Assembly: GCF_000425065.1 (NCBI RefSeq) | Contig: NZ_AULB01000023.1 | Coordinates: forward strand, 62,001-126,000 | Direction of reading: 5' to 3' | From: Actinomadura rifamycini DSM 43936 | GTDB taxonomy: Bacteria > Actinomycetota > Actinomycetes > Streptosporangiales > Streptosporangiaceae | Length of the DNA stretch: 64,000 bases | Shown here: positions 19,366 to 27,060 of the stretch, piece after piece | Layout of the letters: every line of letters starts with the position of its first letter | Position numbering within the stretch: the first letter of the stretch is position 1 | Notes under the pieces: model-generated | The model's input: only the letters and a program-made list of their open reading frames with translations | Told to the model about the DNA's origin: nothing | Database searches by the model: none | Position numbers and translations under genes: made by a program

Positions 19366-20381
19366 GCGAAGCGGTCCGGGTGCAGCTGGCGGGCGAGCGC
19401 CTCCACCGCGCCCGCCGCCCGCACGCCGGTGACCGTCGACGACAGCGGCAGCACCGCGAACCGCTCGTCGCGGATCGCGGGCACGTCCCGCAGCGCCGGG
19501 TGCTCCAGCAGGAACTTCTTCTTGTCCTCGACGGGCCGGTCGCCGTAGTCGTAGATGAGGACGACCTCGGGCGCGCGTTCGGCGAACTGCTCGAACGAGA
19601 CGTCCCCGTACGCGTCGTCGAGGTCGGCGAACAGGTTTTTGCCGCCCGCGAGCCGGATGATTTCGCTGCCGATCCCGGCGCCGCCCGAGGTGAACACGGT
19701 CCGGTCGCCGCTGTCGTACACGGCGACCGTCAGCGGGTCGGCGCCCGCGAGGGCGGCGGCGGTCCGCTCCAGGACGGCGCGCATGGACGCGATCCGCTCC
19801 TCGGCGCGCGCGGACACCCCGAAGATCTTCGCGACGGTGCGGACCTCCTCCTCGACCGTCGCCATCGTCACCGGGCCGCCGGGGCACTCCTCGATGTTGA
19901 GGTGCGTGTCGATGCCGGCCTCGCGGAGGGCCGCGCGGCTCCGCCCGTCCTGCTCGGCGAACGCGCTGGCCCAGCCGCCGTACACGAAGTCGGGTTCGGC
20001 GGCCAGCAGCACCTCGAACGACGGGTACTCGTCGGCCAGCACCTCGATCCCGCCGTAGGCCCGCTCGAACTCCGGCGGGACGGCGTCGTCCGGGAACGCG
20101 GTCCCGACCATCGACCGTTCGAGGCCGAGCGCGAGCATCACCTCGGTCGCGTGCTGGTTCAGCGACACCGCGCGGCGCGGGGGCCGCTCGTAGGTGGTCG
20201 TGACGCCGCAGTTCTCGACCGTCACCGGGAAGCCGGGCGGCGCGGCGCCGTCCCGTCCGTCCGCGGCGCGGCCGGACGCGCCGCAGCCCGACAGCAGGAG
20301 CACGAGTGCGAGGGCGGACCCGAGCGCCGAGCGCGCCCGCCGTCCGCCGCGGTCCCGGACCACCGGGAGTCCAACGGCCAT
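19362..20381 (-). CDS. btuF: Cobalamin ABC transporter substrate-binding lipoprotein
   Basis: Periplasmic-side binding protein, 339 residues. Its signal peptide ends in lipobox LSGC (near residue 33), so it is membrane tethered. The two-lobed class III fold is indicated by RRAVSLNQHATEVMLALGLE and LAAEPDFVYG in the first lobe and NLFADLDDAYGDVSFEQFAERAPEVVLIYDYG in the second. Starts at ATG 20381 after GGAGAGG. First gene of the operon and directly downstream of the riboswitch. Confidence 0.9.
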   Translation of the reverse strand: MAVGLPVVRDRGGRRARSALGSALALVLLLSGCGASGRAADGRDGAAPPGFPVTVENCGVTTTYERPPRRAVSLNQHATEVMLALGLERSMVGTAFPDDAVPPEFERAYGGIEVLADEYPSFEVLLAAEPDFVYGGWASAFAEQDGRSRAALREAGIDTHLNIEECPGGPVTMATVEEEVRTVAKIFGVSARAEERIASMRAVLERTAAALAGADPLTVAVYDSGDRTVFTSGGAGIGSEIIRLAGGKNLFADLDDAYGDVSFEQFAERAPEVVLIYDYGDRPVEDKKKFLLEHPALRDVPAIRDERFAVLPLSSTVTGVRAAGAVEALARQLHPDRFA

Positions 20382-20423
20382 GCCAGCCTCTCCTCTCTGG
20401 GGAGATCCGCCCCAGTTACCGTG

Positions 20424-20582
20424 AGGAGGCGACCGCGTGAGTCTCCTGGCTCTCGGGTCGTCGCTCGCCCCGGCCTTCCCGCCCCGAAAGGGGCGGTGGC
20501 GTGTTCGGGGTCCGCTCGCCGATCACAGTGGCGGGACCGCGCCGGATTCGCACCGGACTTCCTCGTTCCGCCGTCGCCTACG
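20424..20582 (-). promoter_or_regulatory. Cobalamin riboswitch
   Basis: On the minus strand the aptamer core reads GAAGTCCGGTGCGAATCCGG, then GCGGTCCCGCCACTGTGA, and the B12 box GAGCCAGGAGACTC (20452-20439), in the family's order and spacing. The closing stem pairs GGCGAC near 20577 with GTCGCC near 20427. A peripheral hairpin CCGCCCC/GGGGCGG is visible near 20480-20497. Between the aptamer and btuF a CTGGGG/CCCCAG hairpin (about 20395-20413) precedes the ribosome site and may be the expression platform. B12 binding should shut off btuFCD. The rest of the 347-base gap 20382-20728 shows no gene. Confidence 0.93.
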
Positions 20583-20728
20583 CGGGCCATTGTGGCACAG
20601 CGGGCATCCCGCGCCTCTGCGGCACACAAGACGAATGACGCGACCCGCGCGGCGCGTTCCGGGGGCCGGCCGATGAGTTCCGGGCCCCCGCCCGGTCGAC
20701 CCCTTCGACCGTCACGAAAGGAAGAAGC

Positions 20729-21259
20729 GTGGCAAAGCTCCTGTACTCGGCGACGATGTCGCTCGACGGCTTCATCGCGGCACCGGGCGGGGACATGTCC
20801 TGGCTGACCGAGCACCTGGCCGCCCCCGACCCGGCGGCCGAGGGGCTCGTCGACCGGATCGGCGCCATCCTCGCCGGGAACGGCACCTACGGCGGCGGCG
20901 ACCCGAACGAGGGCACCGACAAGGAGGGGGCGTTCGGCGGGCGGTACGACGGGCCGATGGTCGTCCTGACGCACCGGCCCCCGGCGGAGCCCGTCCCGGG
21001 GGTCGTCTTCGCCGGCGACCTGCGCACCGCCGTCGCCGAGGCCCGCGCCGCCGCCGGCGACCGCTACGTCAACGTCCTCGGCGCGAACGTCGCCCGGCAG
21101 TGCGTCGAGGCCGGAATCCTCGACGAGGTGCTCGTCTTCATCGCCCCCGTCCTCCTCGGGGACGGCGTGCGCCTGTTCGACAGCCCCGGCGGCACGCGCG
21201 TCCGGCTGGAACCCCTCGAGGACGAGTCCGCGCACTGGTACCGCGTCGTGTACCCGTGA
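20729..21259 (+). CDS. Dihydrofolate reductase/RibD C-terminal family protein
   Basis: Putative NADPH-dependent reductase of the RibD_C/DHFR-like fold, 176 residues. YSATMSLDGFIAAPGGDMSWL is the hallmark N-terminus of the YyaP/YqjI-like group, and VLGANVARQCVEAGILDEVLVFIAPVLLGDGVRLF is the conserved second half. GTG start after GAAAGGAAGAAG. Physiological substrate unknown. It ends five bases before the convergent SUFU gene. Confidence 0.88.
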   Translation: MAKLLYSATMSLDGFIAAPGGDMSWLTEHLAAPDPAAEGLVDRIGAILAGNGTYGGGDPNEGTDKEGAFGGRYDGPMVVLTHRPPAEPVPGVVFAGDLRTAVAEARAAAGDRYVNVLGANVARQCVEAGILDEVLVFIAPVLLGDGVRLFDSPGGTRVRLEPLEDESAHWYRVVYP

Positions 21260-21263
21260 CGCC

Positions 21264-21830
21264 TCAGACGGCCGACTTCCGGTGGAGGTCGAGGATGTCG
21301 GTGCCGTTCAGCCGCCACACCTCCATCAGGCCGGAGAAGCCCTCCTCCTCGTCGCGGACGAACAGGAACTCGGCGTCGGTCATCGGCACCACCGTCACGA
21401 ACCGGAGCGCGGCCTCACCGGCGGCGTTGCGGAAGTAGGCGAACTCCTTCGGCAGGAGCGGGTGCAGGAAGTGGGCGAAGGCGGAGATCCGGGTGTCGGG
21501 GATCAGCGGCTCCGCGTTGCGGTACCCGCCCCCGTAGCCGTGCCCCCGGCCGCTCTTCACCGCGTTCGAGGCGGCGACGTGCGCCAGGTAGCCCGCCTCC
21601 GACTCCTGTCCCGGACGCGCCGAGCAGACGATCTCCTCGGGCAGTTCGAACTCCAGGTCCTGGAACCGGACCCCGGTGGTCGCGGCCGACACCATCTCGA
21701 ACTCGGGGTGCCGGTGGTAGCCGATCGCGAACCCGCGGTTGAAGCCGAGGACGTCCGGCGGCTCGGCGTGCGTCACGGGGCCGAGGTACCGCTCGGCGTG
21801 CTCGAACAGACCTTCGTAGGGAGACGTCAT
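21264..21830 (-). CDS. Suppressor-of-fused (SUFU) domain protein
   Basis: Protein of 188 residues with features of the bacterial SUFU family: VLGFNRGFAIGYHRHPEFEMVS near the N-terminus and ISAFAHFLHPLLPKEFAYFRNAAG plus LRFVTVVPMTDAEFLFVRDEEEGFSGL in the second half. In bacteria many SUFU proteins act as immunity proteins to polymorphic toxins, but no toxin gene is visible here. It has no ribosome site of its own. Its ATG overlaps the stop of the broken gene upstream as ATGA, so it seems translationally coupled to that frame. Confidence 0.7.
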   Translation of the reverse strand: MTSPYEGLFEHAERYLGPVTHAEPPDVLGFNRGFAIGYHRHPEFEMVSAATTGVRFQDLEFELPEEIVCSARPGQESEAGYLAHVAASNAVKSGRGHGYGGGYRNAEPLIPDTRISAFAHFLHPLLPKEFAYFRNAAGEAALRFVTVVPMTDAEFLFVRDEEEGFSGLMEVWRLNGTDILDLHRKSAV

Positions 21831-22133
21831 ACGAAAAACCTAGGGGTCGTTCGCGTTCCTTCATGCGCCTTTCCGTGGAAAAGGGCGACGCCCGCGCCGC
21901 CCATGGGGACGCCGCCCAGCGCGTGCCAGGTCGAAGGGTCCTGCGCGTCGCGGTCGATCATCACGCCGCCGCCGACCCGGGCGAACTCGTCCATCCGCGC
22001 GCGGATGAGGGCCTGCACTTCGGCGTCGCGATCCGGCGTTGAGGAACACCGCGTCGGCGGTGATCCGCAGGTGCTCCCGGACGGCGCCGCCGCCGGTCGA
22101 TGCCGGGTGCGGGGCGGGCGAGATGTCGTTCAC
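21827..22133 (-). pseudogene. Frameshifted small gene upstream of the SUFU gene
   Basis: Two coding-like segments lie in different frames. From GTG at 22133 the frame reads sensibly through VREHLRITADAVFLN and then turns into Arg/Gly-rich nonsense. From about 22040 another frame takes over with DAEVQALIRARMDEFARVGG and VMIDRDAQDPSTWHALGG, and ends at 21827 overlapping the SUFU start. Joined, the product would be about 100 residues. A one- or two-base indel near 22035-22050 explains this. It may be a real mutation, a sequencing error, or a programmed shift. Family not recognised. Confidence 0.55.
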
Positions 22134-22141
22134 CGGCGCGC

Positions 22142-22231
22142 CTACCGCAGGGCGCTTCCGTCCAGCAGGTCGAGGGTGGAGCGGTGGTCGGTCTCGCGGG
22201 CCTCGCCGGCGCCGCCGCGCCGCGGTCCCAT
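22142..22231 (-). CDS. Possible 29-residue peptide
   Basis: A 30-codon ORF begins at ATG 22231 after a near-perfect ribosome site (GAAGGAAGG, 9 bases away) and stops at 22142. It lies between the M56 peptidase gene and the frameshifted gene on the same strand. The N-terminal half is Gly/Arg-rich; the C-terminal part reads DHRSTLDLLDGSALR. No homologue recognised. The good ribosome site and the gap-filling position are the only support. Confidence 0.4.
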   Translation of the reverse strand: MGPRRGGAGEARETDHRSTLDLLDGSALR

Positions 22232-22254
22232 GCGGCGTCGCCTTCCTTCGGGGG

Positions 22255-23130
22255 TCAGAGGATGGCCAGGCCGAGGGCGTGGTCGAGCTGCCAGGCGGTC
22301 GACGCCAGGACGCCCGTGCACAGGCCCGCGCCGGTGAGGACGACGGGGCCGGTGACGGTGTTCTTGGCGGGGGCGGAGCGGAGCAGCGCCTGGACGCGCT
22401 GGACGACGCCGGAGTCGGTGAACGCGGAGAGCGGCGGCGGGGACGCGTCGCCGGACGGGCGGGCGAGGGCGACCCGCGCGATGGTGCGGGCGACGAGCTC
22501 GCGGTCGCCGACGGCCTCGGCGGCGTCCTCGTCCGCCCAGCGCTCCAGGTGGAAGCGGAGCCGCCCGTTGAGCCGCCGCAGGAACGGCAGGGTGCCCGCG
22601 GCGAGCGCGCCGGCGGCGAGGTAGTGGTGGTGGCGGTGCCGCAGGTGGGACGCCTCGTGGTGCAGCACCGCGCGCAGTTCGGCCGGGTCGAGGAGCGCCA
22701 GCAGCCCGCGGGAGACCAGGACGCCGCGGCCGGGGACGGCCAGCGCCAGCGGCACGTCGGAGTCGGCGATCGAGCGGGCGCCGCGCGCGGCGCGGCGGAC
22801 CTCGGCGGCCCAGCGGGACGCGAGCCGGGCGGCGGCGAGGACGCACAGGCAGGTGAGCGCGCAGGCGGGGGCGCCGAGGGCGGCGTGCACCGGGCGGTCG
22901 TCGCCGAACAGCGCCCACTCGGGCAGCCGGTCGGCGGCGTGCGGGAACAGGGTGGCCGCGTAGTTGAGGCTGATGAACAGCAGCGTCCCGATGACGGTCG
23001 TCACGGCCATGCCCGCGACCGTGGCGAGCAGCCGCGCCGTCCAGGACGGGTGGAGCGGCAGCGGGACGGCGCTCAGCGCGGCGCCGAGCGCGAGCACCAG
23101 CGTGGCGGGCAGGAGCGTCAGCCAGATCAC
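22255..23130 (-). CDS. M56 family membrane metalloprotease (BlaR1/MecR1-like)
   Basis: Membrane-embedded zinc protease of 291 residues. Hydrophobic segments lie near 1-25, 35-60 and 85-110. The catalytic motif HEASH is in AVLHHEASHLRHRHHHY (near residue 170), followed by FHLERWADEDAAE with the third zinc ligand. It lacks the C-terminal penicillin-sensor domain of true BlaR1. The GTG start overlaps the BlaI stop (GTGA), so the two are coupled. By analogy it would inactivate the BlaI repressor on an envelope signal, which here is unknown. Confidence 0.9.
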   Translation of the reverse strand: MIWLTLLPATLVLALGAALSAVPLPLHPSWTARLLATVAGMAVTTVIGTLLFISLNYAATLFPHAADRLPEWALFGDDRPVHAALGAPACALTCLCVLAAARLASRWAAEVRRAARGARSIADSDVPLALAVPGRGVLVSRGLLALLDPAELRAVLHHEASHLRHRHHHYLAAGALAAGTLPFLRRLNGRLRFHLERWADEDAAEAVGDRELVARTIARVALARPSGDASPPPLSAFTDSGVVQRVQALLRSAPAKNTVTGPVVLTGAGLCTGVLASTAWQLDHALGLAIL

Positions 23131-23501
23131 GCGGATTCTCCGGGGGAGCGGCGGGGGTCGGCGAGGACGGCGCGCAGGGCGCGCTCCTCGTCGGCGGTGA
23201 GGTCCTGCACGAACCGGCTGAGGACGCTGGACGGGTCGCTGGCGAGGCGCAGGTGGTCGCGCATCCGGTCGGCGACGAGCCGGGACTCGTCGACCGCCAG
23301 CCGGTACCGGTAGTGGCGGCCCTGCCGCGCACGGGTGACGAGGTGCTTGGCGTGCAGCCGGAACAGGATGGTGTTGATCGTGGTGTAGGCGGGGTCGCCG
23401 GGGATGCGGTCGCGCAGTTCGGCCGTGCTGACCGGGCCGTCCGCGGCGGCGAGCGCGGCCAGCACCTCGGCCTCCAGATGTCCCAGCGCGCGTCGCGCCA
23501 C
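23127..23501 (-). CDS. BlaI/MecI/CopY family repressor
   Basis: Winged-helix repressor of 124 residues. LGHLEAEVLAALAAADGPVSTAELRD and AYTTINTILFRLHAKHLVTRARQGRHYRYR are the BlaI recognition domain. The C-terminal helix region (VLSRFVQDLTADEERALRAVLAD) is the dimerisation and protease-cleavage part. GTG 23501 gives the usual length and follows GAGGGAGG; a longer reading crosses its own operator. A BlaI-type palindrome lies about 90 bases upstream, between this gene and the divergent spo0M-like gene. Confidence 0.92.
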   Translation of the reverse strand: MARRALGHLEAEVLAALAAADGPVSTAELRDRIPGDPAYTTINTILFRLHAKHLVTRARQGRHYRYRLAVDESRLVADRMRDHLRLASDPSSVLSRFVQDLTADEERALRAVLADPRRSPGESA

Positions 23502-23591
23502 CGGCCGCACCTCCCTCGTCCCGCGGGCGCTGCGCCCGTTCCGGAAGCTTAATCGTGCCCGTTGCCCGCGGGGATTCACGAGACTGGAAAC

Positions 23592-23601
23592 TACACGTGT
23601 A
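23592..23601. promoter_or_regulatory. BlaI/CopY-type operator, site 1
   Basis: Palindrome TACACGTGTA (pattern TACAnnTGTA) in the gap between blaI and the spo0M-like gene. This is the consensus core for CopY/BlaI repressors. One site could control both divergent genes. Confidence 0.75.
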
Positions 23602-23664
23602 ATAACGTTGTCCCGGGAGACGCCGGCGGCGGAGCCGGCGTCGCGCGGCGCGAAGGAAGGCGTT

Positions 23665-24633
23665 GTGGGGTTCAAGAAGATGCTGGGCGCGTTCGGGGTG
23701 GGCGGCCCGAAGGTCGACACCGTGCTCACCGAACCGCGCCGCCGTCCCGGCGAGACCCTGGCGGGCGAGGTGCGCATCACCGCCGCCGACTACGCCGTGG
23801 ACGTCCAGCGGGTGTCGCTGGGCCTGGTCGCGCGGGTCGAGGTCGAGCACGGGGACGGCGAGTCGGCGGGCGCCCTGGAGTTCGGCCGCGCGGACGCGGC
23901 GGGGGCGTTCCGGCTGGAGGCCGGGGAGGACCGCGTCCTCCCGTTCGAGCTGGCGCTGCCGTGGGAGGCGCCGATCACCGAGGTGCACGGGCATCCGCTG
24001 CACGGCATGGCGCTGGGGGTGCGCACCGAGCTGGCGCTGGCGAAGGCCGTCGACAAGGGCGACCTGGACCCGGTCGCGGTGGTCCCGCTGCCGTCGCAGG
24101 AGCGCGTGCTGGACGCCTTCGACCGGCTCGGCTTCGGGTTCAAGGGCGCCGACCTCGAGTACGGCCGCCTCCACGGCGTGGACCAGGAGCTGCCGTTCTA
24201 CCAGGAGATCGAGTTCTCCGCGCCGCCCGCGTACGCGGGCCGGATCGGCGAGGTGGAGCTGACGTTCGTCGCCGACCCGGTCGGCATGGCGGTGGTGCTG
24301 GAGGCCGACCGGCGCGGCGGCCTGTTCGGCTCGTCCGACCAGGTCTTCCGGCTGCGCGTCGGCCACGAGGAGGCGGTGTCCCTCGACTGGACGGCCGAGC
24401 TGGCCCGCTGGCTGGACGACCTGGCCGGCGGGCCGTCCGGCCACCGCGCCGGGTACGCGGACCACCACGGCCACGGCGGGGACAAGGGGCACGGGCACGG
24501 CGGCGGTCCGGGCTGGGCGGGCGTCGCGGCCGGGGCGGCGGTGGGCGTCGCCGCCGGGGTCGCCGGCGGCATGATCGCCGGCGAGGTGCTGGAGGAGGTC
24601 TTCGAGGACGACGAGGGCGACGAGGAGGACTGA
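23665..24633 (+). CDS. Spo0M-like sporulation control protein
   Basis: Arrestin-fold protein of 322 residues. The opening GFKKMLGAFGVGGPKVDTVL and the LAGEVRITAADYAVDVQRVSLGLVARVE beta-sandwich are typical of Spo0M, as is the second domain with LPFYQEIEFSAPP. The C-terminal 90 residues add a His/Gly-rich linker, a glycine zipper-like hydrophobic stretch and an acidic tail; the hydrophobic part might touch membrane. GTG at 23665 follows GAAGGAAGG. It is divergent from the BlaI/M56 genes and shares their operator. In Bacillus Spo0M affects sporulation and cytoskeleton; its role here is inferred only. Confidence 0.88.
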   Translation: MGFKKMLGAFGVGGPKVDTVLTEPRRRPGETLAGEVRITAADYAVDVQRVSLGLVARVEVEHGDGESAGALEFGRADAAGAFRLEAGEDRVLPFELALPWEAPITEVHGHPLHGMALGVRTELALAKAVDKGDLDPVAVVPLPSQERVLDAFDRLGFGFKGADLEYGRLHGVDQELPFYQEIEFSAPPAYAGRIGEVELTFVADPVGMAVVLEADRRGGLFGSSDQVFRLRVGHEEAVSLDWTAELARWLDDLAGGPSGHRAGYADHHGHGGDKGHGHGGGPGWAGVAAGAAVGVAAGVAGGMIAGEVLEEVFEDDEGDEED

Positions 24634-24657
24634 GCGCCCGCGCCGGGACCCCATCGG

Positions 24658-24669
24658 CTACACGTGTAG
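24658..24669 (+). promoter_or_regulatory. BlaI/CopY-type operator, site 2
   Basis: The 12-bp palindrome CTACACGTGTAG repeats the site-1 core exactly. It lies in the 73-base gap between the spo0M-like gene and the CNNM/CorC gene, 38 bases before the latter's ATG, so that gene should belong to the BlaI regulon. Confidence 0.75.
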
Positions 24670-24706
24670 TTTGTCTGGGTCGGCGTAGGCGGGTGAACGG
24701 GAAGTC

Positions 24707-26041
24707 ATGGGCGATTACTGGGTGAACATCGCGCTGGTCGCGGTCCTCGTGCTGCTGAACGCGGTGTTCGCCGGGAGCGAGATCGCGCTGATCTCCCTGC
24801 GCGAGGGCCAGCTCCGGCAGCTCGACCGCCGCGGCGGCGCCGCCGCGCGCACCCTGGTGCGGCTGGCCCGCGACCCCAACCGGTTCCTCGCCACCATCCA
24901 GGTCGGCATCACGCTGGCGGGCTTCCTGGCCTCGGCCGCCGCGGCGGTGTCGCTGGCCGAGCCGCTCGTGGCGCCGCTGGGGTTCCTCGGCGGCGCGGCC
25001 GAACCGGTCGCGATCGCCCTGGTCACGGTGGTGCTGTCGTTCGTCACCCTGGTCTTCGGGGAGCTGGCGCCCAAGCGGCTCGCGATGCAGTTCGCCGAGC
25101 GCTGGGCGATGCTCGTCGCCCGCCCGCTGGACGTCCTGTCGCTGGTCTCCCGCCCGGCCATCTGGGCCCTCGGGGCGTCCACCGACCTGGTGGTGCGGAC
25201 GCTCGGCGGCGACCCGCGCGCCGACAAGGAGCAGCTCAGCCCGGAGGAGCTGCGGGACCTGGTGGCGGGGCACCGCGGGCTCACCGCCGAGCAGCGGCAG
25301 ATCATCTCCGGCGCGCTGGAGATCCACGAGCGGACGCTCCGCGAGGTGCTGCGCCCGCGCCGCGAGGTGTTCACCCTGCCGGACGACCAGCCGACCGGGC
25401 GGGCGCGCACCGCGCTGGCCGAGTCGGGGCACTCGCGGGCCCCGGTCATCGCGGCGGGGGAGCTGGACGACGTCGTCGGCATCGCGAACCTGCGCGACCT
25501 GACGACCGGCGACCCGGCGGCCCCCGTCGCGGCGCTGGCCCGCCCGGCGGTCGTCTTCCCCGACTCGGTGCGGGTGTCGGAGGCGCTGCGCCGGTTCAAG
25601 GCCGAGCACCAGCAGCTCGCGCTCGTCGTGGACGAGCACGGCGGCGTCGAGGGCATCGTCACCCTGGAGGACCTGCTGGAGGAGATCGTCGGGGAGATCT
25701 ACGACGAGACCGACCGCGACGTGCTGGCCGTGCGGACCGAGCCCGACGGGGCGCTGCTGCTCCCGGGCACGTTCCCGATCCACGACCTCCCCGACCTCGG
25801 CGTGGAGGTGGCCGACCCGCCCGCCGGGGACTACACCACCGTCGCCGGGCTCGTCCTCGCGAAGCTGCGCCGCGTCCCCGAACGGCCCGGGGACCGCGTC
25901 GGCGTCTCCGGCTGGACGATCGAGGTCACCGACGTCGACCGGCACGCGATCACGGGCGTGCGGATGCGTCCCGTCCGGAAGTCCGCCGGACGGCGCGACG
26001 CCGCCGACACGGCCGACCCGGCGGACCGGGGCGACCGGTAG
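24707..26041 (+). CDS. CNNM/CorC family transporter (hemolysin C-like)
   Basis: Membrane protein of 444 residues in the family linked to magnesium/cobalt efflux. The CNNM (DUF21) domain occupies about 1-190 with NAVFAGSEIALISL, QVGITLAGFLASAAAA and VTLVFGELAPKRLA. A CBS pair spans about 205-325 (RPRREVFTLP; VDEHGGVEGIVTLEDLLEEIVGEI), followed by the CorC_HlyC domain (about 335-420: YTTVAGLVLAKLRRVPERPGD). The tail is short and acidic/basic. A BlaI-type operator lies just upstream, which ties a metal-transport candidate to a beta-lactam-type signalling pair. Confidence 0.92.
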   Translation: MGDYWVNIALVAVLVLLNAVFAGSEIALISLREGQLRQLDRRGGAAARTLVRLARDPNRFLATIQVGITLAGFLASAAAAVSLAEPLVAPLGFLGGAAEPVAIALVTVVLSFVTLVFGELAPKRLAMQFAERWAMLVARPLDVLSLVSRPAIWALGASTDLVVRTLGGDPRADKEQLSPEELRDLVAGHRGLTAEQRQIISGALEIHERTLREVLRPRREVFTLPDDQPTGRARTALAESGHSRAPVIAAGELDDVVGIANLRDLTTGDPAAPVAALARPAVVFPDSVRVSEALRRFKAEHQQLALVVDEHGGVEGIVTLEDLLEEIVGEIYDETDRDVLAVRTEPDGALLLPGTFPIHDLPDLGVEVADPPAGDYTTVAGLVLAKLRRVPERPGDRVGVSGWTIEVTDVDRHAITGVRMRPVRKSAGRRDAADTADPADRGDR

Positions 26042-26059
26042 GGCGTGCGGCAGGCGGCG

Positions 26060-26908
26060 TCACCAGTTCTTGTACCGGACGTCGCCCAGGCCGCAGAACG
26101 TGCAGGCCCCGCTCAGGAAGTCCTCCGTGCGGCGGAACTCCTCGTCCGCCAGATGCCACCGCAGCCACGCCGTGATGATGTGCTGCCCGTTGCGCGTGGC
26201 GAGGATGTGGTCGGTGTCGTCCAGGATGTTGAACCAGACCGGGACGTCCGTGTTCGCGTAGTCCCGCTCGATGTTGCCGGTGGCGAAGTCGCTGTCGCCG
26301 CCGATGTAGAGCGCGGGCTTCCGCAGGTTGTCCGGGCCGTTCCCGTCGAAGGACCCGCCGGCCACGTGGACCGTCGTCGCCGGCCGCGGGTCGTCCGCCG
26401 CGTCGAACGTCCCGATCGACCCGCGCGAATGCCCGCCGAACGCGATCTCCGACGTGTCGAGGTCCTGGTAGAGCGGGCTGAGCGGGCTCGAGTTCTGCCG
26501 CTCCAGCCAGTCGAGGGCCTCGACCATGTAGGCGCCGCTGCTGGACGACACCTCGCTGTAGACGACGAACCCGTGCGAGGCCCACTGGCGCAGCATGTCC
26601 GCGTAGTCGGACGGGTCGGACCCCGCGCCCGGACCCCACACGAGGACCGGGTGGTCCACGCCGTCCGCGCCCGCGTTCGCCGGGTACACGAGCCACCCGT
26701 CGTTCCCGGGGCCCGCGGACTCGTCGACCGCCACCGCGTACGGGCCGGGCGCGGTCACGTCGTCCACCGGGGGCAGCGAGCCCGCCGGGGGCTCCGCGCC
26801 GCCGTCCCCGGCCTCGACGCGCACGTCGTCCACGGTGAGCGTGGCGGTGCCCGCGGCGCCGATGGCGGCGGCGCCGTACGTGCGCAGGCGCCCGCTGGTG
26901 CGCGACAT
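26060..26908 (-). CDS. Alpha/beta hydrolase, PET-hydrolase/lipase-like
   Basis: Serine hydrolase of 282 residues. The nucleophile elbow is GHSRGS (near 155-160), LVWGPGAGSD is the oxyanion-side loop, and DDTDHILATRNGQH carries the catalytic His. Two cysteines near the C-terminus (GACTFCG) may form a disulphide, suggesting export, yet no signal peptide is present. The first 35 residues (TATLTVDDVRVE) resemble the last strands of a jelly-roll carbohydrate-binding domain, so the gene may be N-terminally truncated or a fusion remnant. Substrate unknown; an acyl or polyester ester is likely. Confidence 0.75.
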   Translation of the reverse strand: MSRTSGRLRTYGAAAIGAAGTATLTVDDVRVEAGDGGAEPPAGSLPPVDDVTAPGPYAVAVDESAGPGNDGWLVYPANAGADGVDHPVLVWGPGAGSDPSDYADMLRQWASHGFVVYSEVSSSSGAYMVEALDWLERQNSSPLSPLYQDLDTSEIAFGGHSRGSIGTFDAADDPRPATTVHVAGGSFDGNGPDNLRKPALYIGGDSDFATGNIERDYANTDVPVWFNILDDTDHILATRNGQHIITAWLRWHLADEEFRRTEDFLSGACTFCGLGDVRYKNW

Positions 26909-27060
26909 GGGGTGATCCCTTCTGGCCGGGAACCGGACGCCGCCAAGTCAAACCGCGATCCCGCCGCCGGGAATCGGGGAAATCGCCGGTGCGCGCCCCG
27001 GCCGTTCAGCGGTGGGCGGAAGGGATGGGTCCGGCGCCGCCGCCGACTTACGATGTGCGC

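Noticed and set aside
22255..24654. 799-codon minus-strand frame through M56, blaI operator and spo0M region
   Set aside because: Only the part from GTG 23130 codes for the M56 protease; the rest is antisense to the spo0M-like gene.
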